Shown here piece by piece: positions 42,363 to 49,690 of a stretch of 49,690 bases of DNA. The stretch's first letter is position 1, and every line of letters begins with the position of its first letter. The stretch comes from Verrucomicrobiota bacterium (GTDB taxonomy: Bacteria > Verrucomicrobiota > Verrucomicrobiia > CAIQCK01): the NCBI GenBank assembly GCA_026397915.1, contig JAPLTX010000006.1:1-49690 (forward strand), written 5' to 3'. The notes under the pieces were generated by a model. It saw nothing but the letters and a program-made list of their open reading frames with translations. It was not told the origin of the DNA and ran no database searches. Both the position numbers and the translations under genes were made by a program.

Positions 42363-44507
42363 TCAGAACGTCAGCTTGACGCCGCCGTAGAAGTTGCGCC
42401 GGGACGCCGGGTCAATGCCATCGCTGCGGACGCGCGAGTAGTAGTCTTCGTCGAGGATGTTAGTGATGCCGCCGATAACGCTGACGTAGTCCTTGTAAAC
42501 ACGGACCTCGGCGGTCAGGTCCCACACGATGTAGGAGGGCACGCGGTCAGTGCCGACGGTGCCAGCTAGATTGCTATCCTGCCAGTAGTGGTCGGCGACG
42601 AACACGCCGGTCAGGGCGACCTTGGCGCGGTTCTTCCATCGCCAGATGGCGCCGGTCTTGACGATGTATTCGGGAGCGTAGGCCGGCGTCCGGCCGTTTT
42701 GCGGGCCGCCAGTGAACTCCGCCTCCAGCAACGAGACGTTGCCGAAGAGGCTCAGGCTGCCGAACCGCTCGGCGTGCCGGGTGTCGGCCCAGTGGTCGAA
42801 GAGGCTGATGACGTCGGTGGCAATCATGGCTTCCCAGCCGTAGAACTCCGCGCGGCCAGAGTTGACGCGCTCGTTGTTGCCGCCGGCGAAGGTGAGGGTC
42901 TCGATGCGGTTGTTCCAGTCAATGTAGAAGACGCTGGTGTCGTAGAAGAGCCACGGTGTCGGCGTGCCGCGGACGCCGAGTTCGTAGGTCCAGGTTTCGC
43001 CGACGCCGAGAGATGACGCCGGCTGCTGGGTGTTGCTGGTCGGGTTGACGAGGTCTTCGTAGCGCGGCGGCTGGTAGCCTTGCGAGATGTTGGCGTAGAG
43101 GAGGTCTTTCGTTGTCACGTCGTAAGTCAGCCCCACGCCGACCAGCGGCACGGCGTCGCTGAACTCCACGTCCTGCAACGGGCGGGTGACCTCGACGTTG
43201 TAGTTCTCGGTGGACCGCATTTCGATCGTCTCGACGCGCACGGCCGGGATGACTGCGAAGCGGCCAAACTGGAAACGGTTCTCGGCGAAGAACGCGCCGT
43301 AGAGCGTGTGGTTGTCGAGTTCGAACCGGTCGTCGCCAGTGGTCGCGGTGAGGTCGCTGTTGCGCTGGCGCGAGCGCGGGTTGTCGGAGCCGTAACAAGT
43401 GAAACCGCCGGTGAGCGTTTGCCGGTTGTCCCAAGCTTCCCAGTAGTGCCGCACGCGCGCATCGGCGCCGCCGAAGTAGGACTCGCGGTCGTCGAGGTTG
43501 GTGAACGTGCCCGCGGCGAGCTGGCGCCGGCTGAAACGGTCCACATAGCCGCCCCAGCTTTTCACTTCCAGCAACGTGTCGGGGGAGAGTTCGTTTTCGT
43601 AGCCGAGCGTGGGCACGTAACGCTCGAACCAAATCCGGTCGAACGGCCGCGTAGTTTGGTCGCGGTCGGCGGCGTATTGGGCGGCGGTGAGCCGGCCCGC
43701 CTCGCCGCTCTCGGACTCATAGCCTGAGAAGGTGAAGAACCAGCGCGACTGCTCGGTCTGGTGGAACAGCAGCTTCACGTCGCCGGTGTCCACGCGGTAG
43801 TCGCTGTTTTGGCGCGGGCCGTCGGCCTGGCGGTGTTGGAAGTTGCCGAGATAGCCGAACGGCCAGACCGTGCCGCTGAGTTCGCTGAACGTGGAGTAAA
43901 GCCCCTCCGAGCCGCCCACGTGCAGCGTGCTGAAGGCGAGCGCCTTGTCGCGCGGCGGCAGCGAGGTGACGTAGTTCACGACCGGGCCGGGCTGCGGCCC
44001 GTAGAGCAACGCCGAGCCGCCGCGGATCAGCTCGATGCGCTGCACGGACTCCAGCGGCGGGCTGTAATAGATGTTCGGATCGCCGAACAGGCTGTTGCTG
44101 ATCGGCACGCCGTCCTTGAGCATGAGCATGAACGCCGACTCGTGCGGGTCGCCGAGGCCGCGGTAGTTGATGTTGATGTGGCTGGGAATGGTCATCTCCG
44201 AGACGAGCAGGCCGGGAAGTTCGGCGAAGGCCTGCCGCTGGTTGTTGTTGATGACGGGCGGGAGTTTTTCCAGGTCGGCGACGGAGGTTTTCTTGCCGGC
44301 GTAAATGGCGGCATCCTTCACGTCGGGCAGGTATGGCTTGGTTTCCTGCGGCCCTGTCGCAACCGGCGGGCGGGCGGGAGCGTCTTTGATTTCTGCCAGC
44401 GAGGCGGACCCGGCTTCCTCTTTGTCCTTGCCTTCAGCCGCCAACGAGGATGCGACCGCCATCAGGCCCATGATGCCGATTTCCAACAACCATCTGCGTT
44501 TCGTCAA
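42363..44507 (-). CDS. TonB-dependent outer-membrane receptor
   Basis: The TTG start at 44507 has AGGAG five bases before it and a signal-peptide-like segment (RRWLLEIGIMGLMAVASSLA). After a variable stretch a plug domain follows (VINNNQRQAFAELPGLLVSE, HININYRGLGDPHESAFML, IELIRGGSALLYGPQPGPVVNYV), then a 22-strand-type barrel ending in GGVKLTF with the terminal Phe. The plug resembles FecA-type siderophore receptors (714 residues). The ligand is unknown; the neighbours (PHP phosphodiesterase, MFS) offer a hint. No clear metal or cobalamin control element was seen in the 230-base leader. Confidence 0.9.
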   Translation of the reverse strand: MTKRRWLLEIGIMGLMAVASSLAAEGKDKEEAGSASLAEIKDAPARPPVATGPQETKPYLPDVKDAAIYAGKKTSVADLEKLPPVINNNQRQAFAELPGLLVSEMTIPSHININYRGLGDPHESAFMLMLKDGVPISNSLFGDPNIYYSPPLESVQRIELIRGGSALLYGPQPGPVVNYVTSLPPRDKALAFSTLHVGGSEGLYSTFSELSGTVWPFGYLGNFQHRQADGPRQNSDYRVDTGDVKLLFHQTEQSRWFFTFSGYESESGEAGRLTAAQYAADRDQTTRPFDRIWFERYVPTLGYENELSPDTLLEVKSWGGYVDRFSRRQLAAGTFTNLDDRESYFGGADARVRHYWEAWDNRQTLTGGFTCYGSDNPRSRQRNSDLTATTGDDRFELDNHTLYGAFFAENRFQFGRFAVIPAVRVETIEMRSTENYNVEVTRPLQDVEFSDAVPLVGVGLTYDVTTKDLLYANISQGYQPPRYEDLVNPTSNTQQPASSLGVGETWTYELGVRGTPTPWLFYDTSVFYIDWNNRIETLTFAGGNNERVNSGRAEFYGWEAMIATDVISLFDHWADTRHAERFGSLSLFGNVSLLEAEFTGGPQNGRTPAYAPEYIVKTGAIWRWKNRAKVALTGVFVADHYWQDSNLAGTVGTDRVPSYIVWDLTAEVRVYKDYVSVIGGITNILDEDYYSRVRSDGIDPASRRNFYGGVKLTF

Positions 44508-44628
44508 ACCGTCTCCTCTGTTCCTGGATTCTGTGTGTTCGCATGGTTTCGTCGAAAGACAAACCATCCGCTATGAAGATATACGCAGGGCATGAGCCGG
44601 ACGGGACATCGCCGGGCGTTTTTCTGGA

Positions 44629-44698
44629 CTTGGCGCAGTTGTGCAGCCGAACGCGCCAAGCGCTCGGATGCTGCCGGCTGAACGCTAGCGCGTTCAGC
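44629..44698. repeat. two adjacent hairpins between phosphodiesterase and receptor genes
   Basis: CTTGGCGC (44629-44636) pairs with GCGCCAAG (44653-44660), and GCTGAACGC (44677-44685) pairs with GCGTTCAGC (44690-44698) around TAGC, a perfect 9-bp stem. No T tract follows in either direction. They lie 40 bases beyond the phosphodiesterase stop and may end its transcript or be a dispersed palindromic repeat. Confidence 0.6.
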
Positions 44699-44737
44699 TA
44701 CCTGTTCTGCATGGCAGTGATCTTCTTGGGGGCCGGA

Positions 44738-45871
44738 TCACTTGGCGTCCTTCTTCTCGGCTGACGCCGGACTCGAAACCTTCAGCGTCACCGGCAGGCC
44801 CTTGTCGGGAGCGACGAGAAAGTTCTTGGCCACATACGCCAGCGCGACAGGCTTGGCGGGATCGGTGATGGGGACTCTCATTAGGACCGTGCTGTTCGCG
44901 GGCAGAATGATCGTGCGGGGTTGAGGAGATTGATTGGGTTGGGGCGGGTCGGTCGGCTCCAGGCAGATGTCGGCGTGGCAATTGTTCCGCACCTCCACAT
45001 ACATGCTGGTCTTCGACCGCACGTTGGGTTTGCTGACCTGGACGCACGCGTCGAAGAACCAGCGCAGCAGTTTCTCCCGGCCAATCAACTGGTCCTTGAA
45101 CCACACGATGGTCCGCCCGGCCACCAGCGCCTCCTTGATGCCGGCGAGCGTCGCTTCCCGCGCGAAAACCAACGTCATTGTGCGGTGATCCAGCGAGGAG
45201 CTTTCCTTCCGAAGGTCCGGGTCATGGATGTCGGAGTTCCCCAGCATCGTCAGGTTCTTCTCTAGGCACCACCTGTGGGCTGTGGGGTAATACTCGTCGC
45301 CGTTCGCCACCTCCATTCCCTGAAGCCACTTCTTGTCATACATCGTTTGATGCACATCGAGCCATCGGCCTTTCTCCTCGCCCTTCCAGCCCTGGTGGTT
45401 CCAAAACACGAAAGCTTCCTGCTGGTTCGCCTCCTTGACCGCGTCGAGGAACTCCGGAGTCTCCAGCGGCTTGATGTCGTTGAGGAAGATGGCATTGAAG
45501 TGGCCCGGCGGCGTGTCGCGCGTGAGTTCGGCGGCGCGGATGAGTAGGAGGTTGTGGGACCGGGCTGCGCTCTCTGCCAACTCGAACGAGCGGGGATGCT
45601 TCGTCGGCACGTCAGTCTTGTGCGGCTGGTATTCGATGTGGTCGGTGATCGCGATGGCGTCGAGTCCCTGCCGCCACGTCTCGTTCACACGGATGGTGGG
45701 CCAGACGTTCCCGTCCGAGAAGACGGTGTGCATGTGGAAGTCACAGGCCAGGGTTTTGTAGCCCGACAGAGTGGGGAAATGGATGTCACGGCGAACCTCC
45801 AGTTGGGCCGACCAGCAGATAGCCGGGAGGATCGTCATTAGCACGAGGGGAAGAATTCGCGGTTTGTTCAT
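44738..45871 (-). CDS. secreted PHP-fold phosphodiesterase (Sb-PDE type)
   Basis: The 377-residue protein has a signal peptide (ILPLVLMTILPAICWSAQ) and a PHP-fold metal set: CDFHMHTVFSDG, ITDHIEYQPHK, PPGHFNAIFL, FWNHQGW, NGDEYYPTAHRWCLEKNLTM and LGNSDIHDP. This order and wording match the Sb-PDE group, named after the Sphingobium enzyme that hydrolyses organophosphorus esters; the assignment is from memory of the family pattern. The substrate in this organism is unknown. A Marr-type beta domain (from about 255) follows. The start may be the ATG at 45871 or an earlier one at 45886. It is divergent from the ECF sigma gene. Confidence 0.82.
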   Translation of the reverse strand: MNKPRILPLVLMTILPAICWSAQLEVRRDIHFPTLSGYKTLACDFHMHTVFSDGNVWPTIRVNETWRQGLDAIAITDHIEYQPHKTDVPTKHPRSFELAESAARSHNLLLIRAAELTRDTPPGHFNAIFLNDIKPLETPEFLDAVKEANQQEAFVFWNHQGWKGEEKGRWLDVHQTMYDKKWLQGMEVANGDEYYPTAHRWCLEKNLTMLGNSDIHDPDLRKESSSLDHRTMTLVFAREATLAGIKEALVAGRTIVWFKDQLIGREKLLRWFFDACVQVSKPNVRSKTSMYVEVRNNCHADICLEPTDPPQPNQSPQPRTIILPANSTVLMRVPITDPAKPVALAYVAKNFLVAPDKGLPVTLKVSSPASAEKKDAK

Positions 45872-46010
45872 GACTTTGATTCTCATGGCGTCATCATACA
45901 TACGTCGAGAGCCGGCGGGAAGAGACAAGCTGCGTCACTCTTTGCGAACCCACCTCTGCGCAGAGGTTGTTCCTTGCGTCGTCGCGGGCATCCCAATAAA
46001 GTTGGCGCCC

Positions 46011-46526
46011 ATGACAGAGGTCGAGTGCGCCGACGAAGCGCTGATGCGCCGGTTCCAGGAAACTATGGACGAAGGGGTCTTCCGCCTTCTGGCGTCGCGG
46101 CACTACGAAGCGGCGCTGCGCCTCGCGGAAAGGCGCGTCGGCAACCACAGCACGGCCCAGGACGCTGTGCAGGAAGCTTTGATCCGCGTGGTGCGTTATC
46201 GCAGACATTATCATCCATCGCGACCCTTCGCCCCGTGGTTTCACACGATCCTCCGCAACGTCTGCACGGATATGCTGCGACAGGAAGCGCGGCGGAGGAA
46301 TTCCCTCCAGAGTCTGTCAGAGACAGTGCCGCCGCTGCCCGTGGCTGATCCGCGGCAGGAGAAGCTTGTCGAATTGCTGGCCGGCTTGTCGGGAGGCAAT
46401 GCCCAGCTTCTCAAGTTGCGCTACGTCTGCGGCCTGTCGCTGGGGGAACTCGCGGTTCAATGCCAGTCATCGCAGGAAGCCGTGAAGAAAAGGATTCAGC
46501 GGCTCATTCAGCGGCTGAGGGGATAG
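46011..46526 (+). CDS. ECF-type RNA polymerase sigma factor
   Basis: The 171-residue protein has sigma region 2 (RRVGNHSTAQDAVQEALIRV, WFHTILRNVCTDMLR) and region 4 (LLKLRYVCGLSLGELAVQCQ ending in AVKKRIQRLIQRLRG). Such ECF factors direct transcription of extracytoplasmic functions and are held by a membrane anti-sigma factor. The next gene, 67 bases on, encodes a membrane-anchored protein with the right topology to be that partner. The longer frame upstream is ignored, as MTEVECADEALMRRF is a typical start. Confidence 0.9.
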   Translation: MTEVECADEALMRRFQETMDEGVFRLLASRHYEAALRLAERRVGNHSTAQDAVQEALIRVVRYRRHYHPSRPFAPWFHTILRNVCTDMLRQEARRRNSLQSLSETVPPLPVADPRQEKLVELLAGLSGGNAQLLKLRYVCGLSLGELAVQCQSSQEAVKKRIQRLIQRLRG

Positions 46527-46593
46527 CCAGTTCTTGTCCCGTTGTTCTGCCTTGAAACGTATAAGGTTGTAGAAGAGCAGATCACACATCGCC

Positions 46594-47832
46594 ATGAACG
46601 ACCCGCACGACAATGGATTAGACAGAATCTGGCCGCGCGTAAGCGCGGAGATTGAGTCCGAGCGACGGAAAGCAGTCCGGCAGCAGAAAGCTTTGCGTCG
46701 AACGGTCATTGGCGGCGGCGCGTTGGCGACCATGGGCCTTGTGTGGGCGGTCGTGGCGAGGACCTGGCTGCCTGTGGCGGACGAGCGCGGCGTGTCCGAC
46801 TCATGGCAACTGGCGGACGTCAGTCTTTCAGCCGACAACCGCAGCGAGTATCCGCTCGTTCGAGGCCAGCGCATCTTTGCTGTGCACCACGGTGACGGCG
46901 GGCAACACGTCGTCTGCATCGGGAAACTCACCGGCAGCATCCTCTGGGAAAGCGAGTCGCAGTTTCGGGAATGCCGCCTCGCCGCCGATGAACGCCGCGT
47001 CTATGTGCTGCGCGCCGACAGCCCGGAGTGGCAATGCGCAGCGTTGGACGCGACGAGCGGGAAGTTGCTTTGGTCCCGCGCCGATGAGTTTTCCGCGACG
47101 CAGCCACCGTTGACGTTCACCGTCCTGCGCGCCGGTGTTTGTTCGACGCGGAAGGGCGGGCTGGTTTTGCGCAACTGCGAAACCGGCGAGCCGAAGTGGC
47201 GCACGCCGTTTAACTCGAACGAAATCCTTTCAACACCGGTGGAACACGGCGGGGTTGTCTTCACCGCATCGCGGAGCAAACTCTACGCGCTCAACTCCGG
47301 CACCGGCGAACGTCTTTGGAGCCGGGTGTTGGAGAACAACTCCGCCGCCTTTGCTCCCTTTCCGCCGCTCTTGAAGGCATCAGCCGGCAAGCTCTTGGTT
47401 GCGTTTCGGAGAGCGGTCGCGGGAGGCGTTTTGCAGTGTGTTGACCCGAACACGCGGGAAATCCTCTGGGCGCGCGAGACGTCGGCCCCGATCAACCTGG
47501 ACGCTGACGCGGAGCATGTTTACCTCCGGTCGCAGGCGCTCGGCGCTTACGATGTGCGCACAGGCGCGCTGCTGTGGACGGCCAAGGTTGGCGGATGCGG
47601 TCCTCTTGCGTTTCAGGACGGCCGCGTCTATTTGGCGGACCCGAAAGGCCGCTACGGTTTGTTGGCGCTGGACGCACGCGTGGGCAAGCCGGTATGGCAC
47701 TATTCCACCGTGGCATCCTGCGGCGGGATCGTTATCAGCGGGAAAGTCGGATTCGTGAGCGGCGTTGACGGCCGGTTGCGCGCTGTCGTTTTGGATTCCG
47801 AAAAGAAACGCGGGGTTTGGCAATACCTGTGA
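46594..47832 (+). CDS. membrane-anchored PQQ-type beta-propeller protein
   Basis: The 412-residue protein has a short cytosolic N-terminus of about 36 residues ([20 protein letters not shown]), one membrane helix ([19 protein letters not shown], about 37-56) and then an outer propeller of about seven PQQ-like blades ([53 protein letters not shown]). The N-terminus is similar in size and charge to anti-sigma domains and the gene directly follows the sigma factor, so it may sense an envelope signal. A BamB-like assembly role is another option. No zinc-binding HxxxCxxC motif of classic anti-sigma factors is seen. Confidence 0.78.
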   Translation: MNDPHDNGLDRIWPRVSAEIESERRKAVRQQKALRRTVIGGGALATMGLVWAVVARTWLPVADERGVSDSWQLADVSLSADNRSEYPLVRGQRIFAVHHGDGGQHVVCIGKLTGSILWESESQFRECRLAADERRVYVLRADSPEWQCAALDATSGKLLWSRADEFSATQPPLTFTVLRAGVCSTRKGGLVLRNCETGEPKWRTPFNSNEILSTPVEHGGVVFTASRSKLYALNSGTGERLWSRVLENNSAAFAPFPPLLKASAGKLLVAFRRAVAGGVLQCVDPNTREILWARETSAPINLDADAEHVYLRSQALGAYDVRTGALLWTAKVGGCGPLAFQDGRVYLADPKGRYGLLALDARVGKPVWHYSTVASCGGIVISGKVGFVSGVDGRLRAVVLDSEKKRGVWQYL

Positions 47833-48067
47833 CCTCCGCCAGCCGCCGGGTGCCAAGAGGATGAGCGAATGCATCCCCCGCTGGGGCAACATCGGCAAGA
47901 GCTTGGGGCGTTGCACTGCGGCGGCGAGTTGGGCTGGAGGTTTCTTCACTGGGTTCCCGGTAAAAACCACTCTTGAAAGTCCGGCGAACTTCGTATCTAG
48001 TAGCCGCCCCTGCCTCGGCGGTTTGGCAGAGGAGTTAAAACGTCATCAAGAAAGGAACAGCTTCCAA
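47833..48067 (+). promoter_or_regulatory. gap before fucose isomerase, possible promoter
   Basis: No gene pattern is seen. The fucI frame is open back to an ATG at 47861, but the translated residues are not typical of the family. TTGAAA (47973-47978) with TATCTA (47994-47999) is a weak sigma-70-like pair with a short 15-base spacer. AGGAA lies about ten bases before the chosen fucI ATG. Confidence 0.3.
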
Positions 48068-49690
48068 ATGAAGTCCAGCGTCAAGAATCCGTGGATCGGC
48101 ACTTTCCCAAAAATCGGTATTCGCCCCACCATTGACGGCCGGCGCAAGGGCGTGCGCGAATCGCTCGAAGGCCAGGTCATGGCAATGGCCAAGACCGCCG
48201 CGAAGTTCCTTTCAGCCAACCTGCGCTATCCGAACGGCAGGCAGGTCCAGTGCGTGATCGCGGATTCCTGTATCGGCGGCGTCGCCGAGGCGGCGGCCTG
48301 CGCGGAGAAGTTCGCGCGCGAGGGCGTCGGCGTGTCGCTCACCGTCACGCCCTGCTGGTGCTACGGCAGCGAGACGATGGACATGGACCCGCTCATGCCC
48401 AAGGCGGTCTGGGGCTTCAACGGCACCGAGCGGCCCGGCGCGGTTTATCTCGCCGCCGTGCTCGCCGGCCACAACCAGAAGGGCCTGCCGGCGTTCGGCA
48501 TCTACGGGCGCGACGTGCAGGACGCGGGCGATTCCAACATCCCCGCCGACGTGCAGGAAAAATTGCTGCGGTTCGCCAAGGCGGGCCTCGCCGTCGCCAC
48601 GATGCGCGGCAAGAGCTACCTCTCCGTCGGCGGCGTCTCGATGGGCATCGCCGGCTCCATCGTGGATCAGCCGTTCTTCGAGGACTATCTCGGCATCCGC
48701 GTCGAGTGCGTGGACATGACCGAACTGGTCCGCCGCATCGAAGAGAAGATTTTCGATCCAGCCGAGTTCAGGCGCGCGCTGACGTGGACGAACGCCAAGT
48801 GCAAGGAAGGCAAGGACTGCAATCCCGAAAAACAGCGCCGTTCGGCCGAGGCGAAGCAGAAGGAATGGGAGACCGTCGTCAAAATGACGATGATCGTCCG
48901 CGATCTCATGATCGGCAACCCGCGCCTCGGCAAGCTCGGCTTCGGCGAGGAAGCGCTCGGCCACAACGCCATCCTCGGCGGCTTCCAGGGCCAGCGCCAC
49001 TGGACCGACCACTTCCCGAACGGCGACTTCCTCGAAGCCATCCTCAACTCCTCGTTCGACTGGAACGGCATCCGCCAGCCGATGATGGTCGCCACCGAGA
49101 ACGACAGCCTCAACGGCGCGTGCATGCTCTTCGGCTACCTGCTCACCAACACCGCGCAGATTTTCGCCGACGTGCGCACGTTCTGGAGCGCCGACGCCGT
49201 CGAACGCGCCACCGGACACAAGCTGGAAGGTGACAGCGCCAACGGGCTGATTCACCTCATCAACTCCGGCGCCGCCACACTCGACGGCACCGGCGAGCAG
49301 ATGATTGATGGCAAGCCGGCGATGAAGCCGTTCTGGCAAATCACCGACGCCGAAGCCGAGGCGTGCCTCGCCGCGACGAGTTGGCCGTCAGCCGTGTATG
49401 AGTATTTCCGGGGTGGCGGTTTCTCCTCGTGCTATCTCTCGCGCGGCGGCATGCCGATGACCATGAGCCGCATCAGCCTCGTCAAGGGCCTCGGCCCCGT
49501 GCTGCAACTCGCCGAAGGCTGGTCGGTCGAGATTCCGGCGAAGGTCCATCAGACCCTCGTCGAGCGCACCAACGAAACCTGGCCGACCACGTGGTTCGTG
49601 CCGCGTCTGACCGGCTCCGGCGCGTTCCGCGATGTCTATAGCGTCATGAACAACTGGAGCGCCAATCACGGCGCGATCAGCTACGGCCAC
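48068..49690 (+). CDS. fucI: L-fucose isomerase, C-terminus beyond the window
   Basis: The frame is open from ATG 48068 to the right edge, 541 codons of a family of about 590 residues. It begins in the usual way ([20 protein letters not shown]) and has the metal ligands and catalytic residues of FucI in [16 protein letters not shown] (Glu), [13 protein letters not shown] (Asp) and [12 protein letters not shown] (His at the edge). It converts L-fucose to L-fuculose, and often also D-arabinose to D-ribulose, at the head of fucose catabolism. The rest of the pathway would be to the right. It fits the polysaccharide-using gene content elsewhere in the window. Confidence 0.95.
   Translation, partial: MKSSVKNPWIGTFPKIGIRPTIDGRRKGVRESLEGQVMAMAKTAAKFLSANLRYPNGRQVQCVIADSCIGGVAEAAACAEKFAREGVGVSLTVTPCWCYGSETMDMDPLMPKAVWGFNGTERPGAVYLAAVLAGHNQKGLPAFGIYGRDVQDAGDSNIPADVQEKLLRFAKAGLAVATMRGKSYLSVGGVSMGIAGSIVDQPFFEDYLGIRVECVDMTELVRRIEEKIFDPAEFRRALTWTNAKCKEGKDCNPEKQRRSAEAKQKEWETVVKMTMIVRDLMIGNPRLGKLGFGEEALGHNAILGGFQGQRHWTDHFPNGDFLEAILNSSFDWNGIRQPMMVATENDSLNGACMLFGYLLTNTAQIFADVRTFWSADAVERATGHKLEGDSANGLIHLINSGAATLDGTGEQMIDGKPAMKPFWQITDAEAEACLAATSWPSAVYEYFRGGGFSSCYLSRGGMPMTMSRISLVKGLGPVLQLAEGWSVEIPAKVHQTLVERTNETWPTTWFVPRLTGSGAFRDVYSVMNNWSANHGAISYGH

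Noticed and set aside
44508..44737. Cobalamin or other riboswitch before the TonB receptor
   Set aside because: Only simple hairpins are visible; no B12-box-like or other conserved aptamer core could be found.
48212..49339. 375-codon minus-strand open frame at the right end
   Set aside because: It is antisense to fucose isomerase, which has clear catalytic motifs on the plus strand.

Overview
The window is GC-rich and gene-dense. It looks like the chromosome of a PVC-group bacterium, most likely Verrucomicrobiota. This rests on the mix of large secreted glycan-active proteins, a pre-peptidase-domain protein, a Ser/Thr kinase fused to many other domains, an ECF sigma factor beside a PQQ-type propeller protein, frequent GTG/TTG starts and abundant short 7-8 bp tandem repeats. 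It is an inference from gene content; no rRNA is present to settle it.

Layout: (1) 1-2.7 kb is a decayed region: the start of a secreted protein running off the left edge, a small gene with an in-frame stop, and a tyrosine integrase carrying one in-frame stop and two frameshifts, lying beside a tRNA-Arg(CCT). (2) 2.75-7.6 kb has an MBL-fold hydrolase, a secreted protein built from FxTKx pentapeptides, a dTDP-4-dehydrorhamnose-reductase-like enzyme translationally coupled to a tiny basic protein, a LolA-like secreted protein and an unrecognised secreted protein. (3) 7.77-12.09 kb is a single 1441-residue gene: Ser/Thr kinase, class III nucleotide cyclase, membrane anchor, two copies of a roughly 175-residue module, leucine-rich repeats and a formylglycine-generating-enzyme-like domain. 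It is followed by an array with an exact 41-bp period. (4) 12.67-21.0 kb is housekeeping: a DEAD-box helicase, murJ and a short uvrC on the minus strand; a CPBP protease, thiL, tsaE, tsaB and alr on the plus strand, with overlapping joints. (5) 21.0-40.1 kb is an exported-protein region: an NHL-repeat protein, a 1218-residue unrecognised protein, a heparinase II/III-type lyase, an HD hydrolase, a glycosidase-like protein that seems to have lost its barrel core, a TolB-propeller/M28 peptidase/PDZ protein, a double GNAT protein, a pre-peptidase-domain protein, a YgjP-type metallopeptidase and a GH16/beta-propeller fusion. (6) 40.2-45.9 kb has an MBL-fold hydrolase, an MFS transporter, a TonB-dependent receptor and a secreted PHP-fold phosphodiesterase of the Sb-PDE type, all on the minus strand. 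(7) 46.0-49.7 kb has an ECF sigma factor, a membrane-anchored PQQ-type propeller and most of L-fucose isomerase, cut by the right edge.

Working together: the tsa genes belong to tRNA t6A modification, while murJ and alr serve peptidoglycan synthesis. The heparinase-like lyase, GH16 fusion and fucose isomerase fit a life on complex, possibly algal or host, polysaccharides. The phosphodiesterase, receptor and MFS genes could form a phosphoester-scavenging set. The most unusual items are the 1441-residue signalling protein, the 41-bp array, and the 7-8 bp repeats that sit in protein linkers and gene junctions.
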